Shown here piece by piece: positions 34,001 to 44,000 of a stretch of DNA of 64,000 nt. A model generated the notes under the pieces. That model searched no databases. It was not told the DNA's origin and was given only the letters and a program-made list of their open reading frames with translations. The first letter of the stretch is position 1. Each line of letters starts with the position of its first letter. Source of the DNA: Gemmata massiliana (lineage in GTDB: Bacteria > Planctomycetota > Planctomycetia > Gemmatales > Gemmataceae); contig NZ_LR593886.1 of NCBI RefSeq assembly GCF_901538265.1, forward strand, positions 8,391,738 to 8,455,737, given 5' to 3'. The translations under genes and the position numbers were made by a program.

Positions 34001-37000
34001 CCCGGTTCTGGCGCACGGTGCCCGACGCACCGCGTTTCCGTGCCGTAGAGCGCGGCGAGATCGACCGGCAAACGCTCGGCCACGAGGTGCGCGACCAGAC
34101 GCAGCACTTGCGAAACCGCGTCCTGCTTCGCGGCGTGTGCAGCGCGCGCGAAGTGTGGTCGGTCACCGAGGATCGCGCTAATCATGCGCGTACACGAGTT
34201 CCCGGGGCCGATTTCGATGAACGCCCGGACGCCGTCACTGTACGTGGACTCGATCACACGCGGCACGTCGATCACACCGACCAGCCCGGCCGTGATTGAA
34301 TCGGCACACGCCCGTTCGCTCGGCTTGTAGCTGCTCCCCCGCGCCCCACTGTAGATCGTCACATCTTGCGGCGTGACGGGCAACACGTGCAGTTCGTGGT
34401 ACGGCCCCTCGACCGGTCGACCGGCTTCGCAGTGAGCGAGCGTCACCCCTTCGAGCAGCAGCACCGATTTGCCGAGGTCCGCGGCGAGTTGCTCTACGTC
34501 GGGGCGCAGCCCGCCAATCACGCACTCGTTCGGCGTGTTCACGATCAGCAGGTACGCACGCGACTCGGGCCGTAGCGCCGCACTGACGTCGGCGGCGCTG
34601 GCAGCGATCACGCCGCTCACCCAATCCACCGATTCATTCGCGGGCGTGCCCAGGTACCGTTGAGCCGAAGCGTAGGGCGGCGCAAGGTCGGAGGCGAACA
34701 GCGTCGAGCGCTGCATCCGGCGGTACATCTCGTCGCGTTCGAGCCACACGCGCACACCGAACAGCCCGGCCGACTCGCCTAAGCTCAACCCGATCATCGC
34801 GTCGGGCCGAATGCCCAGCGACACCGCGATGTCGCTGACCAGCGTGCCGACCGTCACCTGTCCGAACATGAGGTCGCGCGGGAGCGCGTCCGCGGTGCGA
34901 TCTGTCCAGAAGAGGTGCGGCGCGTACTGGTCGCGGAGCTGTTCGCTCTCGGCGTGCTGCCGGCGCAGCACTTCGGGCCAGTGCGCGCCAAGGGCGCGGC
35001 CCATGCCGTCGAACTGGTTGCCCGATCCGGGGAACACGAACGCGAGCTTCACCCCCGAACCGAGCGGGGCCGGGCTGTAGAACACGCGATCACGGAGCGC
35101 GGCCCGCGCGGTCACGGGTAGAGCGGCGTTCGGGTCCGCATGGAGCGAACCCGCAGCGAAGCCCAGTTGCTCCTCGAATTCTTCAACTGAGCGCGAAACG
35201 AACGTGACCGCCCGGGCGCGAGTGCTGTCTGGAGCCGAAGTACGGAACCATTCGCGCGCGACGGCTTCGATGTTCCGCTCGCGTCGCGCGCCCACGAACG
35301 CAGCACACTTCTCGATCCCCGCGAGCAAATCGGCTGGCGTGTCGCCGTCCACCACGAACACAGCCTCGCCTCGCGCACCAAGAGGCTGAGCACGGTCAGG
35401 CGCGGGCCGCGATTTCGCTGCGTGTTCTTCGAGAACGAACGCGAAGTGTGAGCCGTCCGCGCCACTGGCTCGGACGTGCGCGCGACGTGGGCCGGCGATC
35501 CGGTTATGAAGCCAATAGCAGGGAGAACCTAACCCCCTAACCCCCTTCCCTAGGAAGGAAGGGGGAACAGAGCCCTCGACAGTTTTAAGCCCCTCTCCGC
35601 TTAGGGGAGGGGTTGGGGAGGGGTTGGGCAGCATTTCCTGGTACAGCGCGAGGCACGCGCTCAGCACGTTTACCGCGCCGGATGTGGCCCCGGTATCCCC
35701 CGCCAGCGCGGGCGCGTCATCGAGCGCGAGCGCCGAGTCGCGCGGGACTCCGGCATCGGCTGCGGCGCGAGCCAGCGCGGTGTCCGCGTCGGCCGCGACG
35801 CCTGTTCCTCGAATCACCGCGTAGACGCGATCGCCATCGCGTTCCGCATCGGTCAGGCGCTTCAAAACGAGTGCCACCGCACCCTCGCCGGGCACGCGGG
35901 CTTCACCCGGGAGCACCAGGCGCGGGTCGCCCGCGAGATCAACTCCGCCCACCAGCGCGCGATCGAGTTCGTGCGCCTGCAACGCGCGCACACCGAGTTC
36001 GATTGCCCGCGCCGCGGAGCCTTCTTCACTGCAAACGGTGTGACTCGGCCCGCCGAAGTGGAACGCCCGCGCGATCCGGCTCGCCGCAATGCTGCCCAGC
36101 GCGCCCATCGTCCGGTTCGCGGTGAGAGGCGGTGAGGCGTCGTCGGGATTCGCGCCGGCGGCAATCGCGCTCCACCGGAGGTGAAAATTCGTCGTATTCG
36201 GATCGAGCCCGAGCCCAATGAACACGCCGGTCGTGGGGTCACCGTCCCCGAGCGGTTGGGGGCGCCCGTTCGCCTGATCGTCGAGCGCCGCCGCGGCCAC
36301 TTGCAGCGCGAGCAACTGCTGCGGGAGCGTCTCTTCGAGTTCCTTCGGCGGAATACGGAACTTGTCGATCGGCAGCTTCAGCTCGTCGATGTAGAACCCC
36401 GGCGGGCACGGTTCGGACGCCAGCGCCCAGCCGTTCGTTTTCGTATGCGCTTCGCCCGATTCGCCGTTGAGCAGGTACTCTTGAAGTGCGCGGGCGTCGC
36501 CCCACGAACCGACATGTGCCCCCATCCCCACCACGGCGATCGCTTCTGCCGCCTGCGATTTCTCTGGCGGCACGCTCCCATTCCGCCCGTTGACGGCAAT
36601 GAATTTCGGCGGAGATGTTCGCGCGGAATTCGCGGACGCGCTCCCGGTCCACTCTTCGACGAGCAGGTGCGCGTTGACCCCGCCGAAACCGAACCCGCTT
36701 ACCGCAGCGCGCCGCGGAAGGCCCGACTTCTGGCCCCACCGCTCCGGCTTGCTCAGCAACTTGAACGGGCCGTTCGCGTAGCGCAGCCCCGCGGCCGGTT
36801 CCGCGAAGTTCGCTTGCGGCGGAAGCTGTTCGGCCCGCATCGCGAGCAGCACCTTCGTGAGCGCTGCCGCACCCGCGCCGGTGAGCAGGTGCCCCACCGT
36901 GGACTTCACCGAGCCGATCACGGCCTGCCCGGGTGCCCACCCGCTCTCGCCCCACAACTCGCGCAGGCTGTCGAACTCGATCGCGTCGCCGACCGGCGTA

Positions 37001-37959
37001 CCGGTCGCGTGGCACTCGATCAACTGCACGTCCTGCGGGTGCCAACCGGCCCGCGCATAAGCCGCATGCATCGCGCGGAGTTGCCCTTCCTTTGCGGGCG
37101 CGAGCAGGTTCCCGTGCATGTCGTTCGATAACCCGACGCCCGCGATCACGCCGTGAATCGTGTCGCCGTGAGCGAGCGCGTCCGAGAGGCGCTTGAGCAC
37201 GAAAACGCCGGCGCCCTCGCCCACCACGAGCCCATCCGCGCGCGTATCGAAGGGCGAGCACCGCCCGCTCACGGCGAGCGCCCGGAGCTGAGCGAAGCCC
37301 ATCTGCGTGTACTGGCAATCCGGACGCGAGCACCCGCCTGCTAGCATCGCGTCCGCGCGCCCCGCGAGCAGCTCGTCGGCCGCGAGCTTGATCGCGTACA
37401 GCGACGAAGCGCACGCCGCATCGAGCGTGAAGTTCCCACCACCGAACCGCAAGCCCTTCGCGAGCATCCCCGCCGGTAGCCCCGCAACGAAGCGGTTCAG
37501 CGGGTGCGTCGGTGTACCCGTCGGTAACCCCGCTTTCGCGCCGAGTACCTCGCGGCACAGGTCGTTCACGCGGTCCGTAGGCAGGCAAATATTGCCCAGC
37601 ACGACACCGACGCGCGAACGATCGACGCGCGCCGTTTCCGCGCCGCGCCACGCCCGGTTACCGGTATCGAGCACGAGGTGGAACAGCGGATCGAGGGCGC
37701 GGACCAGCCCCGCGTCGAGATCGAGGTCGGTGAGGTCCGCATCGAAGGGATCGAGGTAGTACCCGCGCGCGGAGTAGACCGTGTCCGGGTTCGCGACGCG
37801 CGGGTCCGCGCACCGGTCCGGCGGAAGCGCCCACCGGCTCGCGGGCACCTCGCGCGAGCAGTCCGCGGCCGCGGACACGTTCGCCCAGAACCGGTCCAGG
37901 TCGCTCCCCGCACCGGGGAAGCGGCCGGCGAAGGACACAATCGCGATGCGTTCGGTCAT
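31033..37959 (-). CDS. pfaC: PfaC-like polyunsaturated fatty acid synthase (KS-CLF-AT-DH-DH)
   Basis: Multidomain secondary-lipid synthase of about 2308 residues. Order seen: ketosynthase (1-440; DAACASSLYAI active site), a second KS-like domain (about 480-890) whose Cys is replaced by Glu (HTVCSEEGSAARA), i.e. a chain-length factor, acyltransferase (about 955-1290; PGSGNQFDGMG and GLSLGESAG), a Pro/Ala linker, and two double-hotdog FabA-type dehydratases (about 1510-1890 with HFVDDQVMPGT, and about 1960-2308 with MPFSVLLEIALQPCGWLAAY and HFYQDPVWPGS). The AT inside PfaC and the absence of a separate pfaB follow the myxobacterial arrangement. No C-terminal acylglycerol-phosphate acyltransferase is present. 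Three palindromic repeats are read in frame (near residues 776-811, 1460-1502 and 1910-1951). I start at the ATG at 37959; an upstream TTG adds five residues. Confidence 0.92.
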   Translation of the reverse strand: MTERIAIVSFAGRFPGAGSDLDRFWANVSAAADCSREVPASRWALPPDRCADPRVANPDTVYSARGYYLDPFDADLTDLDLDAGLVRALDPLFHLVLDTGNRAWRGAETARVDRSRVGVVLGNICLPTDRVNDLCREVLGAKAGLPTGTPTHPLNRFVAGLPAGMLAKGLRFGGGNFTLDAACASSLYAIKLAADELLAGRADAMLAGGCSRPDCQYTQMGFAQLRALAVSGRCSPFDTRADGLVVGEGAGVFVLKRLSDALAHGDTIHGVIAGVGLSNDMHGNLLAPAKEGQLRAMHAAYARAGWHPQDVQLIECHATGTPVGDAIEFDSLRELWGESGWAPGQAVIGSVKSTVGHLLTGAGAAALTKVLLAMRAEQLPPQANFAEPAAGLRYANGPFKLLSKPERWGQKSGLPRRAAVSGFGFGGVNAHLLVEEWTGSASANSARTSPPKFIAVNGRNGSVPPEKSQAAEAIAVVGMGAHVGSWGDARALQEYLLNGESGEAHTKTNGWALASEPCPPGFYIDELKLPIDKFRIPPKELEETLPQQLLALQVAAAALDDQANGRPQPLGDGDPTTGVFIGLGLDPNTTNFHLRWSAIAAGANPDDASPPLTANRTMGALGSIAASRIARAFHFGGPSHTVCSEEGSAARAIELGVRALQAHELDRALVGGVDLAGDPRLVLPGEARVPGEGAVALVLKRLTDAERDGDRVYAVIRGTGVAADADTALARAAADAGVPRDSALALDDAPALAGDTGATSGAVNVLSACLALYQEMLPNPSPTPPLSGEGLKTVEGSVPPSFLGKGVRGLGSPCYWLHNRIAGPRRAHVRASGADGSHFAFVLEEHAAKSRPAPDRAQPLGARGEAVFVVDGDTPADLLAGIEKCAAFVGARRERNIEAVAREWFRTSAPDSTRARAVTFVSRSVEEFEEQLGFAAGSLHADPNAALPVTARAALRDRVFYSPAPLGSGVKLAFVFPGSGNQFDGMGRALGAHWPEVLRRQHAESEQLRDQYAPHLFWTDRTADALPRDLMFGQVTVGTLVSDIAVSLGIRPDAMIGLSLGESAGLFGVRVWLERDEMYRRMQRSTLFASDLAPPYASAQRYLGTPANESVDWVSGVIAASAADVSAALRPESRAYLLIVNTPNECVIGGLRPDVEQLAADLGKSVLLLEGVTLAHCEAGRPVEGPYHELHVLPVTPQDVTIYSGARGSSYKPSERACADSITAGLVGVIDVPRVIESTYSDGVRAFIEIGPGNSCTRMISAILGDRPHFARAAHAAKQDAVSQVLRLVAHLVAERLPVDLAALYGTETRCVGHRAPEPGRRNEVVIPVGMRPVARKPVAPEPVVRSVTPKSNAPRSPAVVAEPPKPKPTFVEAPQLNPHATARSAPSPHATSFATAIGPVIESAANVQVLNMQAQEVFLRVNGRLMESAANVVRFQTALLETWMRGGQSILPMSSDGGADLSTVLSPSPLRGGVGEGLFAEPNPPAPFPKKEGGEEIGEGLASVPRALTYEQCCAFAAGRVADALGPVFAEVDSFPTRVRLPDGPLQLVDRITLIEGEPKSMTTGRVVTEHTVHSDRWYLQTDRIPTAICVESGQADLFLSGYLGIDFETRGLAVYRLLDAVVSFHRGLPKVGETIVYDIHIDRFVQQAGAWLFHFWFDGTVNGEPLITMRNGVAGFFTAEALAAGKGIVQTTLDKQRLPGKKPSDWTDLVPQTQCALDLAQVDALRAGDLATAFGADFARASLRRSATIPGGMLRLVGRVPLIDPTGGRFGIGFVRAEFDIHPDDWFLTCHFVDDQVMPGTLMYECCLHTLRVLLMRMGWVGEADEVVYEPVPGVNSRLKCRGQVIASTKTVTYEVTVKELGYRPEPFCIADALMYADGKPIVEITNMTLRMTGLTRERLGAIWAGREEPNPLTPFPKKEGGTEPKLRDAKQPAVALSPSPLGGGVGEGLSSPLYDSASIMAYSNGKPSEAFGAPYKVFDSERIIARLPGPPYQFLDCITAVTGEPFVLKAGASCEAKYAVPPYEWYFDANRCENMPFSVLLEIALQPCGWLAAYCGSALTSKDDLSFRNLGGKGTQFRAVTPSTGTLTTTVKMTNVSNSAGMIIQHYDMLVRDDQGDVYKGTTYFGFFSKPALANQVGIRDAKVPWPSERELMRAQSEVLPHGSPFPGPMLRMVDRVTAYIPDGGAKGLGLVVGAIKVDPEFWFFKAHFYQDPVWPGSLGVESFLQLLKFAAWKRWGNPEKAWHTVARNAPHTWVYRGQVLPTDGEVTVVLEIVAADDDHRHLTANGFLTVDGRVIYQMTDFTLE
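32105..32230. repeat. in-frame palindromic repeat in pfaC (copy 3, between the dehydratases)
   Basis: Two adjoining palindromes: CCCTCCCCCAAGGGGAGAGG-type and CCCCTTCCTTCTTAGGGAAGG-type. Translated in the gene as NPLTPFPKKEGGTE, a short spacer, then LSPSPLGGGVGEGL. It lies in the linker between the two dehydratase units, where an insertion would be tolerated. Confidence 0.85.
33452..33578. repeat. in-frame palindromic repeat in pfaC (copy 2, before the first dehydratase)
   Basis: The same two palindromic units in a different order, translated as LSPSPLRGGVGEGLF followed by NPPAPFPKKEGGEE. It sits in the linker between acyltransferase and dehydratase. The different order relative to copies 1 and 3 suggests that the two halves can move or invert independently. 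Confidence 0.85.
35525..35630. repeat. in-frame palindromic repeat in pfaC (copy 1, in the chain-length factor)
   Basis: Translated as NPSPTPPLSGEGLKTV then VPPSFLGKGVRGLGS. It is inserted in a loop of the KS-like chain-length factor, between the LALYQEMLP helix and the YWLHNRIAGPRRA strand, so it must be accommodated on the surface of the domain. Confidence 0.85.
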
Positions 37960-38055
37960 CGGGGAAAGTCTCAAATCATCAAGTCGTAAGGCCGTAAGGT
38001 CAAAAACCGAGGAGCCGATGGCACCTCTTACGACCTCCGACCTTACGACCCGTGA
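37960..38055. repeat. gap between pfaA and pfaC with imperfect inverted repeat
   Basis: The 96-base gap contains GTCGTAAGGCCGTAAGGTC at 37983-38001 and, facing it, GACCTCC then GACCTTACGAC at 38033-38049. The arms are imperfect and built from GTCGTAAGG units, forming a possible hairpin between the two megasynthase genes. Confidence 0.5.
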
Positions 38056-41000
38056 CTACTTCAGAGCGAGTTGGTTCTTGCGGAACGAGGCGTTGAGCGA
38101 GGGCTCCATGACGCACTCGTAGTCCTGCATCTGGGCAATTACCTGGCCGTCCGGAGCGAGGAAATCAATATCGGCCCGCGCGAACCGGGCGTCGTCGCGC
38201 GTGACGCGGACAACAATCGTGACCGGGTCCGCGGGGTAGGTCTTGCGGAACTGCCGGTACCGCCCGACGAAGCTCGGGAGCGAAGCGCAGTCGTGCGCCC
38301 CCTGGGTCCAGAGGATCATCATCTGGAACGCGACGTCGAGCACCAGCGGGTCGGCGACCCACCCCGAGCGGAGCGGGAACTCGAACCAGTCGGCTGGCAC
38401 GGGCGCGGGGTACGAGGTACCCACGAACGCCTTCTCCGAGCGCCCGGTGATCTCGGCGATCCCCTGAAGATCCTGCCCGTGGAACAGGAACTCGCGGTAC
38501 GCGCGGGCCTTGTCGTAGGGCACCGGCGCGACGGCCGGCGGTCGGTCCGCGGGCGGCGGCTTGGGCAGCCCGGGCGCGAGCACGATCTCGGCCCGCGAGT
38601 AGATCACGTCGCGGCCATCCTTCTTCTTCCCGCGCAGTTCCACCGGCACGATGAGCAGCTTGTCCTGCTTCGTTGCCTTGCCCGCGAGGGCACGCACCGG
38701 CACCGGCGAACCGGCTTCCACCTTCACACCGCTGGTGACGCGCAGATCGTTGAACCCGTGGAACTGGAAGCCCGGGTTACCGTGCAGTGCGGCGTGCGCG
38801 AGCCACTCCAGGTGGAGCGCAACGGGAAGCACAGCGAGCCCGTCGAGCACGTGCGACTTGAGGATCGGGTGCGTCGTCACGTCCACCGCGCGCTCGAACG
38901 CGACCGTCATATCGGCCGACGGGAGCGGGTTGGGCGGGGACATCACGGGCGCGGGCGGCGGAACTGGCAGAGGGGTGGGCGTCGTCGGGCGGCCCGCGCC
39001 CTTCACCAGCGCCACTACCTCCACGGCGCGCCCCGCGGCGTTCAGTTCTTGAATCAAGAAGGTCGCGCCTTCGAGCAGCGGGATCGTGCCCACGCCCTCG
39101 GACTCGAACAGTTTCCGCAGCCCCGGCGTGACCATTCCGCCGTCCCACGGCCCCCAGTTGATCGCCACCACGCGGGTTCCGGGGCGCCGACGGGATTCCA
39201 CCTGAGCGGTCTTGTTCAGCACCTCGTTGGCACAGGCGTAAGCCAGTTGCCCCACGCGCCCGAGCCGGGCCGTCGTGGAGCTGAACAGCACGAGCACCTT
39301 CAGTTCGTCGCGCCCCAAAAGATCGAGCAGCGTGCGCAGCCCGTCCACTTTCGTCGCGTAGACGTGGTCGAATCCCTCGCCGGTGAGGTCTTCGATGCGC
39401 TTGTCGGCCAGCACCCCGGCCCCGTGAACAAGGCCGGACACCGGCCCGAACTTAACTCGCACTTGGTGCAGCATGTCGGCCACAGCGCGGCCGTCCGTGA
39501 TGTCCACCGGGAAGTACGCGACCTTCGCGCCGACCTGTTGGACGCGCTGGATCGTGTTGCGCACCTCGCGCTGGGCGATCACCTTCTTGTACAGTTCGCC
39601 GACCGTGCGCGGGGTGCCCTCGGTCCCCAGCGCGTCCGCGATCGCCTTCTTCATCTCCGGTTCCGCGGTCAGCCCCGCGAGGTACTCCGGTTCCGGAGTC
39701 GGGGTCGGAGTACGGCCGGTCAGGATCAGCGTCGGGCAGTACGTTTCGGCCAGCGCGACGGCGACTTCCGCGGTCACCCCGCGTGCCCCCCCGGTCACCA
39801 GGATCACGTCGCGCGAACTGATGTTGATGAGCTGATTGCTCGGCCGGCGCGCGGCACGTGCCAGTTCGATCGTGCAGCGGTGCGTGGAGGCGATACCGAC
39901 TTCCGGCGGACCCGCAGACAACACCTCGTCAACAACAGCAGCGGCCGCGGCGACGGCATCGGTGAAGGCCGGCGCGAGGTCGAGCGCCCGGCAGCTCACT
40001 TCGGGCCACTCGTGGCGCGCGGTCTTGGCGATCCCGGCCAGCCCGCCGGCTGTTGGGTCCGCGTCCGGCGGCAATTCCGTCAGCCCGAACGCCCCGTCCA
40101 GGCGCGCGACGGTGGCGAACACGGCCCCGCCCGCGCGCCCCGCCTGGCGCAACTTGCCCGCAGCGGCCTTGAGCCAATCGAACGCCCGACGGTTGAAGCC
40201 GGAGTCCGGCCCGGGCGAAACGGGCGCGAGCAGCACCAGCCCCACCAACCCCTTGGGCAGCATCTTCGTCGCGGGGGCGTCGATCCAGTCGAAGACTTGC
40301 GGGCGGAAGCCGGCCGCATGCAGGTGTTCGGCCACAGAGTGCGTGAGCGGGTCGGACTCGCCCACGACCCAGAACTCGCTCCCCGCGGGGAGCGGGAGGC
40401 GCGTGCGCGGGGTGCTCACGTCCAGGTCGACGGCCTTCGGTACGCTGCGTTCGATGCGGTCGGTGTTGACCGCGGCAGTTTGCCCCGTTCCCGGGCGCGG
40501 AACGGAGCCGGAAGTCCCGCTCGGCCGCGTATCAGTCAGTTCAGGCGTCTTGGCGGGAGTTTGCGCGGACACGGGTGCCGACACCGTGTCCGCTTCCGCT
40601 TTTCCCACTGTCAGAGTGCTGCTCACATCGAGGAGCGAGATCTTGGCCGTGGCCGGCGCTTGCGGTCCGGCGAGGAAGTCGGCGACGTCCTTGAGCGTGT
40701 GCAGCGCCCCCAGGTGCTCGGGCTTCACCGCCGGGGCCTCGGGCAGCCGCTCCTGCAACGCCGACAGGATCTCCACGCGCTTGATCGAGTCCACACCCAA
40801 ATCCGCGTCCAGCGACATCGACAGATCCAGGCTGTCCGCCGGGTAACCCGTCTTCTCCGACACCACCGACAATAACGTCGATGCGATGTCGGCGCCTCCC
40901 CCCGCATTGCCACTCAGCAACAGGAGCTGGTCGCGTGTGACGGGTAGGGTGCGAATCAGGTCATCGTCGTCCGCTTCGGTTTCCGCGACCGCAGGTGCAG

Positions 41001-44000
41001 GGGCGGAGGTCTGTGGTCCGGCGAGGAAGTCGGCGACGTCCTTGAGCGTGTGCAGCGCCCCCAGGTGCTCGGGCTTCACCGCCGGGGCCTCGGGCAGCCG
41101 CTCCTGCAACGCCGACAGGATCTCCACGCGCTTGATCGAGTCCACACCCAGGTCCGCGTCCAACGACATCGACAGGTCCAGGCTGTCCGCCGGGTAACCC
41201 GTCTTCTCCGACACCACCGACAATAACGTCGATGCGACCTTGTCGCGGAGCTGTGTGTTGGCAGCTCGGGCGGGTGCCGCAGCAACGACCTTCGGTTGCG
41301 GCGCGGGGGCCGGTGGTGGAGGGGGCGGAGCCGCGGGTTTGGACGCACGCGGCGGGAGCGGCGCGAACGCTTCCTTCGGGAGCGCGGACGCGGGAAGGAT
41401 GGTCGTTGCGGGCGGCGCTGGTCGGGCCGCGGGTGCCGGAGGAGGCACGACCGGCGGGAGCACGGGCACAGGAGCGGGTGGGAGCGGGATCGCGGTCGGC
41501 GCCAGGGCGATCGGCGCGCCCACACCGAGTCCCGCAATCAACAGCGTCTGCTGCTGGTCGACGAGCGTTTGCAGCGTGCGCTGGGCCGTGTCTTGCGACT
41601 CCAGGAACTGCTTGTGGAGCGAGGCCGTCTGCTCCTGCATGCGCTGGAGCGCGGCGAGGCTCTGCTGCGTCATGAGGAGCGCTTGAGCCAGCGCGTTCGG
41701 ATCGGTCGGGCCGGAAGCGGCGTCGGACATTACAGAACCCTTCGGCCGTGTCGGAATCGCGAGTGCGGGGCCGTTGGCGTGCGCCTTACCGTTCCCGTTC
41801 GCGGAGGACAAATGTTGGAGGGGGCGAGGCGGGCGTTTCTCGCGCGGGGTCACCGAGTTCGCCCCGCACACGCTCACGGTGAGGCCCGGTTTCCCGGTCG
41901 GCGGCGCGGGCGGGCGGCAGCGGCTCTCGCGCTCCCATGCCGCGAGCGCGACCGCGTGCCCGCCGGCCGCGAGTCGCGCCAGGACGTTCCCCAGTTCGAG
42001 CGCTCCCGGGCGCTTGCCGCCGGACGCATCCAGCGCGAAGGCAGTTGCGCCCGCAACCGGGGCATCAGCGAGGATCGCTTCGACCAGGCGCGTGAGCACC
42101 GATCCGGGGCCGACCTCGACGAAGGTCCGAACACCGACCGCGGCCATCGCGCGGACCTGTTCCACGAAAGCGACCGGGCGTGCGAGTTGGTTCGCGAGCA
42201 GATCCTTCGCCGCGCGCTCATCGACGGGGTACACGTCGGCGGTGGTGTTCGCGTAAACTGGAACCGCACCGGCCGCGAGCGAAACGTTATCGAGGGCTGC
42301 ACGGAACGGCCCCGCGGCGTCCGCGACGAGTGACGAGTGGAACGCCGCCGCGACCGGCAGTCGAGTCGCTTTCAGCCCGGCCTCGGACAACAGTTTCGCA
42401 GCGCGTTCGATGTGAGCCGTCGAACCCGAAAGCACGTTCTGCTTCGGCGCGTTGCGGTTCGCAACGACCACGTCGAGCTTTTCGCGTGCGAGGACCGCTT
42501 CGACATCTGCGAGCGGCGCGAGGACGGCCAGCATCGAGCCGGGGTCGCCCGTGCGGTGCCCCGCCATGAGTTGCCCGCGCAACCCGGAGAGCGTGAACAG
42601 GTCGCGTGCGCCGAGGCGCCCGGCCGCGGCCAGGGCCACGAGTTCGCCGTAGCTGTGGCCCGCGAAGGCGTCGGCGCGAACCCCGAAGCGGTCCGCGAGA
42701 GAGCGCCACGCACCGAAGCTCACGGACCCGATCGCGGGCTGTGCGTTCCGCGTGTCGCGGAGGTCGCGGTCGTTATCCTTCTTTCGCTCGGCACTGAAGG
42801 TGGTCGGCGGGTAGATGTAATCGCTCAGCCGGCGCGAGTTGGTCGCTTCGTGCGATAGAGCGGTGATGGCATCGTTCGCGGACGCGAGAGTGTCGAGCGA
42901 TTCCGGCAGCAGACACACAAGGTCGCGTAGCATCCCGACGGACTGCGAGCCCTGCCCCGGGAACAGCACCGCGAGTTTGCCCGGTGCCGCGCCGCGCCCG
43001 AAGTGCGCACCGTCCGGAGTGTGCCAGCTCGTGGCATCGGGTTCGGCGGCGAGACGCGCCTTGGCGCCCGCGAGCAACTTCGGCAGGTCGGTGAGTGTGC
43101 GGTGAACCGCGAAGCACAGCCGGCACGCGCTCGCCGGGTCGAACGCCGCACGCGAGGCTTCGGCCGCACGCGCGAAAGCGTCCCAACTGTTCGTCAGCCC
43201 CGACAGGCGGTCGAGTTCTTCGACCAGCGCCCGAGTCGAGTTCGCACCGAGAGCTACGATTTCGACCGAACCGTCCCAGTCCGGCTCGAACTTCTCCGCG
43301 CGGTGTTCTTCGAGGACCGCGTGGAAGTTGCTCCCACCGAACCCGAACGCGGACAGCGCCGCGCGCCGCGGGTGCTCGGTTCGCGGCAACCACGGGCGCA
43401 TCTCGGCATTCACGTAGAACGGCGTATCGGCCGCGAGCAGCGGATCGACCGGGCGCGCGACCTTCAGCGTCGGCGGCAGCACCTTGAAGTACACCGCCAG
43501 CGCCGCCTTGATGAGCGACGCCGCCCCCGCCGCCGCTTTCGTGTGACCGATCTGCGACTTCACGGACCCGATCGCGGCCCACGGACGAGACTTCGGCGCG
43601 CCCACGGTGCGGGCGCTCGTCGTGTACACGTCCGTCAGCGCGGTGATCTCGACCGTGTCGCCGACCTTCGTCCCCGTACCGTGCGCCTCGACCAGCTCGA
43701 TGGTGTCCGGCGCCACTCCCGCGAGGTTGTACGCAGTGAGCAGCGCCTTCTTCTGACCGGCCGCGCTCGGGGCGTAGATCGCGTTCCCCTTGCCGTCGCT
43801 CGACGACCCGACGCCCTTCATCACCGCGTAAATCGTGTCGCCGTCGCGCTCCGCGTCCGCGAGGCGCTTCAGCACAACCATGCCCAAACCTTCACCGAGA
43901 ATGGTGCCGTCACCGTCTTCGGCGAAGGGCTTCGCGTCCCCGGTCGGCGAGAGCGCCGGGGTCTTGCTGAAGCACATGTACATGAAAATGTCATTGAACG

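Noticed and set aside
32105..35630. Possible CRISPR array or tandem repeat in pfaC
   Set aside because: The repeated units are far apart, palindromic, in varying order and in frame within a gene; there are no regular spacers.
38071..40875. 934-codon rightward open frame opposite pfaA
   Set aside because: It is exactly antisense to the ACP-KR-DH part of PfaA, with Arg/Val/His-rich composition typical of a shadow frame in GC-rich DNA, and shows no domain.
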